Shown: positions 1-5,637 of the stretch, piece by piece | How the letters are laid out: the number at the start of each line of letters is the position of its first letter | Position numbering within the stretch: position 1 is the first letter of the stretch | Assembly (NCBI GenBank): GCA_021813195.1 | Contig: JAKALI010000311.1 | Location: forward strand, 1-5,637 | Origin: Pseudomonadota bacterium | GTDB lineage: Bacteria > Pseudomonadota > Alphaproteobacteria > Rhizobiales > Hyphomicrobiaceae | Length of the DNA: 5,637 nucleotides | Direction: 5' to 3' | The notes under the pieces: model-generated | Seen by the model: only the letters and a program-made list of their open reading frames with translations | Told to the model about the DNA's origin: nothing | Database searches by the model: none | Program-made: the position numbers and the translations under genes

Positions 1-547
1 TGCGCTGACGAACTTCGACAGCACCTGCCACGATGACCATATCATGGACGCCGCGCCCCTTGCCGCGCGTACGTCCGCCCACGTAGGTTTCATCGGCCTC
101 GACGACTTCTTCGGGCTTACCGCCGATCCAATCCTGATCTGGTCGCACCATGCCGGCGCGCAGCTTGTGAAGAATCTGGAAGGCAGTTTCGTAGCACGAC
201 AATCCGAGTTGCCGCTGGAACTGAACAGCCGATATGCCGGGTGTCTGACTGGTGACCAAATACGCCGCCCAGAACCAAACCGAGAGCGGCGTGTGTGTGC
301 GCTCCATGACGGTGCCAGCGGTGAGGCTCGTATCGCGGTTGCAATGGCGGCACCGGAGAACGCCGGGGCGATTAGCAAATCGGTACGGCTCATCAGACGA
401 GCCGCAGTGGTCACAGAGGAATCCATCACTCCATCTCGCGCGCTCAAGGTAGGCCGCGCATGCTGCTTCGTTCGAGAACAGTCGCTGGAACTCTGGAAGC
501 GAGCGCGGAAACGGCAAGTCGTCTCGTTGAAGCACGTCGATAACCAT
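1..547 (-). mobile_element. Part of an IS1595-family insertion sequence; outer ends not located
   Basis: The transposase identifies the element. Only the 5' side of the transposase gene is in the window. I could not recognise the terminal inverted repeat upstream of the start because the partner end is missing, so the element may extend some way past 547 into the non-coding stretch. The boundary given is that of the coding part only. Confidence 0.75.
2..547 (-). CDS. IS1595-family transposase, N-terminal part (C-terminus beyond the left window edge)
   Basis: This is the first 182 codons of a DDE-type transposase that would cut and paste its own insertion sequence. Reading from the ATG at 547, the N-terminal region (about residues 12-44) has the LPEF...F..E.AC..YL...RW.DGF pattern seen in IS1595 proteins. 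A zinc ribbon follows with C45-x2-C48 and C66-x2-C69. Next comes the SLTAGTVM segment (about 74-81), a helical helix-turn-helix-like part (about 88-130, including FQILHKLRAGM), and then VEADETYVGG (149-158), where D152 is the expected first catalytic Asp. The remaining catalytic residues lie outside the window. There is an in-frame TAG 36 nt upstream of this ATG. A GTG at 556 is an alternative start, and neither start has a clear Shine-Dalgarno sequence. No frameshift is seen in the visible part, so the copy may be intact. The family call is from motif recognition and is secure; the subgroup is not determined. Confidence 0.93.
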   Translation of the reverse strand, partial: MVIDVLQRDDLPFPRSLPEFQRLFSNEAACAAYLERARWSDGFLCDHCGSSDEPYRFANRPGVLRCRHCNRDTSLTAGTVMERTHTPLSVWFWAAYLVTSQTPGISAVQFQRQLGLSCYETAFQILHKLRAGMVRPDQDWIGGKPEEVVEADETYVGGRTRGKGRGVHDMVIVAGAVEVRQR

Positions 548-1097
548 CGTTGACACACATTGGAACAGATGCCCAACATCCTACCGGTAGTAGTCTTGGG
601 AGACAACCCGATAAGCACGGTTTCAACGTACCGTCAACTCTGAAGCATTATGAATGACTGCTTTCAGTCTTTAACTGTCATCAGATCATAGAGAATACTA
701 CGGCAGCCAGTCGTCCGTGAGCAAGGCCTCGCCGAGGACCGCTACCCCATAACCATGCCTGCATTATTCGCGGTAGATAGAGGCGGGTGCGTCTGTCAAG
801 CAGGTCCAGCCCCCCGTAATTCAGGGGAAACGCCAGGATGAAACTTTATTGTTCAGGATGAAACTATTTTGTCCGTCAACAATACAGGGCGGTTTCAATT
901 TTGAAGTGCAACGCCGCTGTTTAACAGGCGTTCGGCTGGCGATGGCAAGCGTCCTGCCGAGTCCCCACCGATGTGCGCAAACAGCCTCCTGTGCCGCGGC
1001 TGGCTCTACTGGCAGCTCGGGTCGGCACGGCTGATGGGCTTGATCGGACTACGCACGACGATGTGCCGGTTCCGGTTCCCCTAATAGGTGGAAATTC
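548..1097. other. Non-coding stretch between the transposase and the large NTPase gene
   Basis: No convincing gene is seen on either strand. The open frames present are short and have no recognisable domain or ribosome binding site. It probably contains the outer end of the IS1595 element and, around 834-905, material resembling another insertion sequence end. Small symmetric sequences occur: CCTCG-C-CGAGG at 727-737 and CTGTT-T-AACAG at 917-927. A TTGACG at about 639-644 (read on the minus strand) might be a -35 box for the transposase, but no good -10 follows it. The content is best described as mobile-element debris. Confidence 0.5.
834..873. repeat. Two tandem 20-bp repeats (CAGGATGAAACT core), possible IS-end transposase-binding sites
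   Basis: Two adjacent copies of a 20-bp unit occupy 834-853 and 854-873. The first 12 bases, CAGGATGAAACT, are identical in both copies, and 5 of the remaining 8 agree. The AT-rich tail of each unit contrasts with the GC-rich surroundings. Directly repeated blocks of about this length, next to sequence such as GGTTTCAATTTTGAAGTG (891-908), are typical of IS21-type ends, where several transposase sites are repeated. No istA or istB reading frame is present, so this would be a remnant. The repeat is plainly visible; the assignment to an IS family is inference. Confidence 0.55.
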
Positions 1098-1116
1098 AAA
1101 TCGAAGGTTTCGATTT
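1098..1116 (-). terminator. Perfect 8-bp hairpin just after the stop codon of the large gene
   Basis: On the minus strand AAATCGAA, a 3-nt loop, and TTCGATTT form a perfect inverted repeat starting 19 nt past the TAG stop of the NTPase gene. The position suits transcription termination or protection of the mRNA 3' end. It is not a classical intrinsic terminator, because the stem is AT-rich and the following bases (GAATTTCC) have only a three-T run. It could also be a short protein-binding palindrome. Confidence 0.4.
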
Positions 1117-1134
1117 CGGTGAGGCGAATCCGTC

Positions 1135-4100
1135 CTACTTCAGGTCGCGGAACTTTTTGCGAAATTCACCTGGAATCTTCGCTGGCACCGCGTCGCATGC
1201 GGCGACCAAGACTTCACTGATCTTGCACCAACCCATCGACGCGCTTGCGCAGGCGTGCAACAGCGCCGGAGCAGTCACCATCGGCGTGCGTAGTAGGAAC
1301 CTTCGCGCGGCCAGTCGCTGCCAGCTGGACGTTACCAGGCGCTCGACTTCCGGGAGAACATACGGCTCAATCGCCGCTCGCATCCTGCCTCCCGTCCAAT
1401 ACTCATGAATTGTCAGAAGGTCTGCGGGGCCGGTATCGCAGTCGATCGCCACCTTGACCGACGCCGCTCCCTGCCATGGCCAAGAAAGTTGTGGGTCCCG
1501 TATGGCTTTCTCGGTATCAACCGTCTTCCCAATAAAGAGATTGCCGACAAATGTAAGCCAAGGCTCAAGAGCCGCGGACAGGCCCGCCTGCGCCGCGCTG
1601 ATCTTCCAGAGCGACAGTATCTGCTCCGTGACGCCGTCTCGTGCTGCCAAAACGAAGATTCCGTTCAGCATTCCGCACAAGATCAGCTCAGCGTCCAGTT
1701 GTTCACGATCGACCGATATCGCGCTAGGCGGTAGCGGATCGGTGGCTTGGAAACCGTCTTCCTTGTAGTAGAGGCGGCAGAGGGTGAACGATTCTGCCCA
1801 ATCGCCGACAATCTCCACCAGATCGTTGAGCACGGCGCTTCGCAAGCGACGCTGCAGGCGCAACTGGTTGAACGACAGACGCACCATGCCATAGACCGAA
1901 GTTTTGAGGTGCGCCTCATGAGCGCGGAATTGTGTGTCGCCCAACCTGGCGACGAATTCGAATTCGAGAAGCGCCAGCCACATGATGTCCGAGGGCGTCG
2001 ATGGTAAATCGGCCTCTTTCACTGACGCGGAACTGCTGCAGCAGGCCGGCGGCGGCGCGACAAAGCCCGCTGGTGGCTTGCCAGCACTGGTGTTCGCTAT
2101 CCACATCAAAGTGTGGCCAGCTCGTTTGCGCAGCAGAAAAATATCGTCGTCAGTGTCATCGGCGGGCAGCCGGTCGATCGCGCCAAGGCCATCGACCAAG
2201 CATCGCAGTGCGGCATCGTTGTCGCCACCCTTCCAGCGCGCATAGCCTTCGTCCACCAATAGACCGGCGCAATAGGTTGCCTGGTTCATGTCGTCCGCCA
2301 AGTCGCGAGCGCTTTGCAACGAGTCTGCCGCCTCTTTCCATTCATGCAGTTGTGCGGCGGCGATGGCTGCCCGACGATGCGAGAAAGTCTGCTGGAGATC
2401 AAACTCGGATTCGGGTCGCCAGCTCGGAAGCAGATCGCGCCAGATGGCGAGCGCTTCGAGGGCCTCACCCTTGCGAAGCAATATTTCGGCCCGTCCGTCT
2501 TTCTGTCCTGGTGACCACCCAATCTCGGCTCCCATTGCATCGGCTAGCTGGAGCGCTTCCACCGGATCCTTCAGATATTCATCCGTGATGCGGGCGATCG
2601 TGCGTGCGGTACTCTGGGCCAAGCCGGAAAGGCCGCACCTTCGTCCAAGTGTATAGGCTCGACGGAGTACATCACGGAGTCCAAACCAGTCCGGCACTGC
2701 GGCCCTGAGTTCGGCTTGACAGAGACGCTCGAGGACGATCCGCGCCGCGGGTTCCTGTCCGCCAATGAACCACAGAAGGCGGCGCACCTCTGTCGCGTCC
2801 AACGGCTCGCTCGCATCGACGAGCACCTCGAACGCCTGCCGGTCGACCAGGTGCGGCGTCAGCGTGAATCCCGCGATCGATGCGATGTCCGGCGCTCCGT
2901 CAGGTCCTGTCAAAACCGGATCGAATTCGGACCCGTGAGCTTCGGCGAGTACGTCCGCCAATTCGTCCGTCAGGCGAACATACTCAAGCCCGATCGACAC
3001 GAGTTGCGCGATGGGGAGATTGACCTCGGTGCGCAGCAGCACCTGCGCCAGGAAGAAATAGCGCGCCAGCCGCAGTAGTGCGCCCGCCACGTCCGCCGGC
3101 AGTTCTTCATTCACGCGGGCGATGATCGCGCGGGCGCCTCTATCATTTTTGGCCGCAGCGGCGAGCCGGAACTGCAGCAGGCGGATCAGGAACAGGGAGA
3201 AGCGATCGGTCTCGGGGCGTGCAGCCGTGCCGGTGCCGACCAGCACGAACCAGTCAGCGCTCGCTGCCAGCGCGTCCCAGGTCTCGTTGTCCGATTGGAG
3301 GATACCGAACGACAGGCGCGCCACGGAGGCCCAGTCCCTGCCCGCGATGCAATGGAACAGGATCGCCGACACGTCGGTCGGCGACAAGGTGCGGCAGTCC
3401 AGAATGGCGCGGGCGATGCCACAATGCATCCCCGTCGCCCAGTCCTCGCCCTGGACGTCCTTACCAACCTCGCGCAGTAGAGGCGAAACCCGGTAGAGTC
3501 CCTCCGCCACGACCTCCACCCACGGTCCGACCAGCCCGTCGAAGACAAGACCTGGCTCATCGATGGGCGCCGGATGGCGCGCGATCGCGAGCACTTGCTG
3601 AAGCGGCAGAGCCTGCACGGTGAGGCTCAAGCGGTAGATGAACTCTCGCGTCGGCCCGTCGAGCGTTGCGATCAACCGACGCGCTTCCGCGCGCGCTTCG
3701 ACCACATCGGACGGCGTTGTTGCCAGATTCTCCAGATCAGGCGTCGGGAAACCCTGTGCCTCGAGCGTGGCGATGCGGGCATGCACGAGCTGCGCATGGC
3801 CGCTGGTGTGGAGCGCGATGAACGCCGCCCACCATCCCGCGACCTTGGGTGCCGCACAGCCCCGTGCGATCAAGAATTCGGTGATCTCGTCCCGGCTGAA
3901 AGCCGGAATCGGCAGCATACCGTCCGCTGGCAAGGCGAGCGCGAGCGCCAGTCGCTGCGGCAGTACGGCGGTCGAGGTGATCACCAGATGGCCGCCCCGA
4001 TCGCCCAGGATCGTCTTGATTCGCGTCAGAGGCGTCTCCAGCGGCCGCGGATCCGGCGGCAGTTCGATATCATCCAGCACCACATGCGTCAGGCCACTTT

Positions 4101-5214
4101 CCGCGGTCAATTCCGCGACGACCCGATCGAGCAGGCTTGTGAGCGCGGCCGAATGGACGCCGCGCAGATCGACCCAGCCCCAGCTTAACGTGGACGCCGC
4201 CACATGGCCGGCGGCGGCGATGGACTTTCCTACGCCGGTACCGCCCTGCAGGACCAGGATTGGATGGACGGCCAACCGCCGATCGATGTCGCCTAGAACG
4301 GCCCCTCTGGCGTAGTAGCGTGACGGCAATGGCGGGGCGCGGCCAACCACCGAACGCGTACCGCCGACGGCCTGAGGAAGCACACCATCCGCTCCCAGTG
4401 TCGCCAGATGCTGTGGAATGATGGCGAGCAACGCGTTGCAGGTGGCAGCCGGTATTGATACGTGGGTCCGCGCATGGAATACCCGCAGAAGCTCGGCCCG
4501 CGTCAGAAATCGGTCCTTTTGGCGCGTCGCCGTTCCATAAGCGATCTCGTAAAGATGTGCCGCCACGTCCTCCGCCTTATCCGGCGTGATCCCCATGGTT
4601 TGGCCCAGGACGACGAGCCGGTCCTTGATCTCCCGAATAACCTCCGGCGCTTCCTCGGCCTCGGTGTCCCACTCGACGGGCGCGATAAGACCTTCCCAGA
4701 TCGCCGCATCCGATCCCGTCTGCAGGAACGCCCGGACTGGGGCGGAAACCTTCCCCTCGGCCACCAGAAACGTGGCAATCGCCCGCGCATCCCTGTGGCG
4801 CCCCGCCTCGTCGTCTGACAATCGAGCATGCCGCCACAGGTTCAACCCGCCCACACCGTCACCGAACGGAGCGCCCCGTTCGACCGTGATGCGTGATGTC
4901 GTCAGGAACCGAAATCGGATCGTCCGTGTGGGATTGCGCTGTCGATGGGCCCAGGCGTTGTCGATTGCCTCGATCACGTCCCCGGACCGTAGGGTGATGT
5001 TGCCCTGGACGTCCTTGATCTGGATGGTCTCCGCGGCCAAGCCGCTGACTCGGTCGATATCTTCCGCGCCTTCCAGATAGAGCCTCTCCGCGTTGCCCAG
5101 GTCGATCCACGCGAGAACGCTGCGCCAGACTTGGGTCGAGTAGCCGCGCATCGACGCCGCCGCTTCCCGAGCAGGGTCGTTGGCCAGTGGTTGGTTGTCG
5201 ATCGAATTTGCCAT
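1135..5214 (-). CDS. Avs-like STAND NTPase with N-terminal Cap4/DUF4297-type nuclease and C-terminal TPR-like sensor region; putative anti-phage protein
   Basis: A 1359-residue cytoplasmic protein with no signal peptide or clear membrane segment. Residues 23-113 look like a PD-(D/E)XK nuclease of the Cap4 (DUF4297) type. They show RGYSTQVWRSVLAW, then LYLEGAEDID with E48 and D52/D54, then QIKD (Q65-x-K67), and further on FRFLTTSRITVERG. Residues about 128-300 are a helical linker. The NTPase follows with a Walker A motif GGTGVGKS (324-331, K330), Walker B THVVLDD (376-382), a sensor-like strand HLVITST (409-415), and LPIPAFSRDEITEFL (434-448), typical of the STAND/NACHT lid region. The C-terminal part is mostly helical, with TPR-like segments at about 907-1016 (RKGEALEALAIWRDLLPSW, LHEWKEAADSLQSARDLA, YARWKGGDNDAALRCL). 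In Avs proteins this order means a nuclease effector, an oligomerising switch and a sensor of a phage protein. The ATG at 5214 is the first after an in-frame TAA 30 nt upstream. Met22 (ATG at 5151, with GGGAAG upstream) is an alternative start that keeps the nuclease motif. It is a single gene with no same-strand partner next to it. Domain layout is fairly secure; defence function is inferred; the target is unknown. Confidence 0.85.
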   Translation of the reverse strand: MANSIDNQPLANDPAREAAASMRGYSTQVWRSVLAWIDLGNAERLYLEGAEDIDRVSGLAAETIQIKDVQGNITLRSGDVIEAIDNAWAHRQRNPTRTIRFRFLTTSRITVERGAPFGDGVGGLNLWRHARLSDDEAGRHRDARAIATFLVAEGKVSAPVRAFLQTGSDAAIWEGLIAPVEWDTEAEEAPEVIREIKDRLVVLGQTMGITPDKAEDVAAHLYEIAYGTATRQKDRFLTRAELLRVFHARTHVSIPAATCNALLAIIPQHLATLGADGVLPQAVGGTRSVVGRAPPLPSRYYARGAVLGDIDRRLAVHPILVLQGGTGVGKSIAAAGHVAASTLSWGWVDLRGVHSAALTSLLDRVVAELTAESGLTHVVLDDIELPPDPRPLETPLTRIKTILGDRGGHLVITSTAVLPQRLALALALPADGMLPIPAFSRDEITEFLIARGCAAPKVAGWWAAFIALHTSGHAQLVHARIATLEAQGFPTPDLENLATTPSDVVEARAEARRLIATLDGPTREFIYRLSLTVQALPLQQVLAIARHPAPIDEPGLVFDGLVGPWVEVVAEGLYRVSPLLREVGKDVQGEDWATGMHCGIARAILDCRTLSPTDVSAILFHCIAGRDWASVARLSFGILQSDNETWDALAASADWFVLVGTGTAARPETDRFSLFLIRLLQFRLAAAAKNDRGARAIIARVNEELPADVAGALLRLARYFFLAQVLLRTEVNLPIAQLVSIGLEYVRLTDELADVLAEAHGSEFDPVLTGPDGAPDIASIAGFTLTPHLVDRQAFEVLVDASEPLDATEVRRLLWFIGGQEPAARIVLERLCQAELRAAVPDWFGLRDVLRRAYTLGRRCGLSGLAQSTARTIARITDEYLKDPVEALQLADAMGAEIGWSPGQKDGRAEILLRKGEALEALAIWRDLLPSWRPESEFDLQQTFSHRRAAIAAAQLHEWKEAADSLQSARDLADDMNQATYCAGLLVDEGYARWKGGDNDAALRCLVDGLGAIDRLPADDTDDDIFLLRKRAGHTLMWIANTSAGKPPAGFVAPPPACCSSSASVKEADLPSTPSDIMWLALLEFEFVARLGDTQFRAHEAHLKTSVYGMVRLSFNQLRLQRRLRSAVLNDLVEIVGDWAESFTLCRLYYKEDGFQATDPLPPSAISVDREQLDAELILCGMLNGIFVLAARDGVTEQILSLWKISAAQAGLSAALEPWLTFVGNLFIGKTVDTEKAIRDPQLSWPWQGAASVKVAIDCDTGPADLLTIHEYWTGGRMRAAIEPYVLPEVERLVTSSWQRLAARRFLLRTPMVTAPALLHACASASMGWCKISEVLVAACDAVPAKIPGEFRKKFRDLK

Positions 5215-5449
5215 GCGGCCGATGATCTCGCGTCTATAGCGTTACAGCAACTGCAATCGGCAACCCGGCCGGCTTCCCATTTCCGCAAGTATCGTTGGAA
5301 CGCCAGCTATATCGAGTGTTGATGGGGATACCAACCATTCACTGCGCAACCACCAGGGAATGGCAAATTTGTGGCGCATCGCTGACGTTACCACGAGACG
5401 TCCCCAACGACCGCAGGGCCGAACTCCGGGCGCTGACGAGGGTCACCTT
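5215..5449. other. Upstream intergenic region of the NTPase gene
   Basis: No gene is supported here. A plus-strand open frame spans 5295-5486, but it has no recognisable domain and its end runs into the palindromic repeat. The region should carry the promoter and leader of the minus-strand NTPase gene. The Shine-Dalgarno match upstream of its ATG is weak: only a GAG about 12 nt away. Confidence 0.5.
5233..5263 (-). promoter_or_regulatory. Possible sigma70-type promoter for the STAND NTPase gene
   Basis: Read on the minus strand, TTGCCG (5263-5258) is followed 19 nt later by TATAGA (5238-5233). The -10 box ends 18 nt before the ATG, so a transcript starting about 7 nt further would have a very short leader with almost no Shine-Dalgarno sequence. 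The 19-nt spacing is longer than the ideal 17, so the -35 assignment is weak. No operator-like palindrome overlaps it. Confidence 0.3.
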
Positions 5450-5554
5450 GAATGGCCGCTTTGGGTCATTTGCTTTCCACTGCTGAATGTCTGCAATCAG
5501 TCTGCTGCCGTCCATCAGGACTCAACGGCGGCAGGGCAGCGGAAACGGCCATTC
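5450..5554. repeat. REP-like palindromic intergenic element with nested hairpin
   Basis: The outer arms GAATGGCCG-C-TTT (5450-5462) and AAACGGCCATTC (5543-5554) are imperfect inverted copies enclosing about 80 bases. Inside, CTGCTGCCGT (5502-5511) pairs with ACGGCGGCAG (5525-5534) across a 13-nt loop. That is a 10-bp stem with one G-T pair. The nested symmetric structure and the GAATGGCCGCTTT/GAATGTCTGC wording resemble dispersed intergenic repeats I associate with sphingomonad and related alphaproteobacterial genomes. That association is from memory and not tested here. It might also end a transcript arriving from the right edge. Confidence 0.5.
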
Positions 5555-5637
5555 CCCTTCAAGCTGCGAACGAGTAGTATCGACCATATGCAGTCCTTCA
5601 TGGGGCCAGAAAAAGGCGAAACTGGCCGGCTGGTGTA
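5522..5637 (-). other. Open frame entering from the right edge, unrecognised; possible 3' end of a gene
   Basis: On the minus strand a frame is open from the edge (5635) to a TGA at 5524-5522, giving 38 residues ending LEGEWPFPLPCRR. It contains no start that would decide it and no domain I recognise. A second minus-strand frame through the same bases is also open for a similar length. The last residues overlap the palindromic repeat, which is more common for spurious or repeat-derived frames than for real gene ends. It could be the tail of a neighbouring gene, or nothing. Confidence 0.2.

Noticed and set aside
44..553. A 169-codon plus-strand open frame over the left edge.
   Set aside because: It lies entirely opposite the IS1595 transposase, whose zinc ribbon and DDE motif are unmistakable on the minus strand; the plus-strand translation has no domain character.
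444..626. A minus-strand open frame overlapping the transposase start.
   Set aside because: It is out of frame with the transposase and carries no conserved motif; the transposase frame from 547 accounts for this region.
834..873. CRISPR array considered because of the tandem repeat.
   Set aside because: There are only two units, directly adjacent with no spacers, and no cas gene nearby.
849..1034. A 61-codon plus-strand open frame in the left intergenic stretch.
   Set aside because: It begins inside the second copy of the tandem repeat, has no similarity I recognise, and has low-complexity Ala/Ser/Gly content.
2001..2588. A 195-codon plus-strand open frame antisense to the TPR-like region.
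   Set aside because: The composition is that of a shadow frame, with no domain and no ribosome binding site; the minus-strand frame explains the coding signal.
3638..4315. A 225-codon plus-strand open frame inside the large gene.
   Set aside because: It is antisense to the NTPase and following region, rich in Arg/Ser/Pro as expected for a shadow frame in GC-rich DNA, and has no recognisable motif.
5295..5486. A 63-codon plus-strand open frame ending NGRFGSFAFHC.
   Set aside because: Its 3' end is the left arm of the palindromic repeat. Such frames are commonly predicted where this type of repeat occurs and are probably not translated.

Overview
The window is GC-rich DNA that looks proteobacterial. 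The style of the intergenic repeats and the codon use suggest an alphaproteobacterium, possibly a sphingomonad or relative. That placement is an inference from texture, because no ribosomal or marker gene is present. No RNA gene, CRISPR array or phage structural gene was seen.

The layout is simple. At the left edge (2-547, minus strand) is the N-terminal part of an IS1595-family transposase that runs out of the window. It has a clear four-cysteine zinc ribbon and the first catalytic Asp of the DDE-type core. Positions 548-1134 contain no convincing gene. This stretch holds two tandem 20-bp repeats (834-873) that resemble the repeated transposase-binding sites of an IS end, and a hairpin (1098-1116) just after the stop codon of the next gene.

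Most of the window (1135-5214, minus strand) is one very large gene encoding 1359 residues. Its architecture is an N-terminal PD-(D/E)XK-type nuclease domain of the Cap4/DUF4297 kind, then a helical linker, a STAND-type P-loop NTPase, and about 850 residues of mostly helical C-terminal region with TPR-like segments. This is the effector, switch and sensor layout of the antiviral STAND (Avs) proteins. The protein is best read as a stand-alone, single-gene anti-phage or anti-plasmid system: the C-terminus would bind an invader molecule, the NTPase would oligomerise, and the nuclease would degrade DNA. I cannot assign it to a numbered Avs family.

Right of this gene, 5215-5637 holds its probable promoter region and a palindromic REP-like intergenic element (5450-5554) with a strong internal hairpin. 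A short open frame of unknown status enters from the right edge on the minus strand. A lone large defence gene next to an IS1595 element and IS-end-like repeats fits a mobile defence-island setting.
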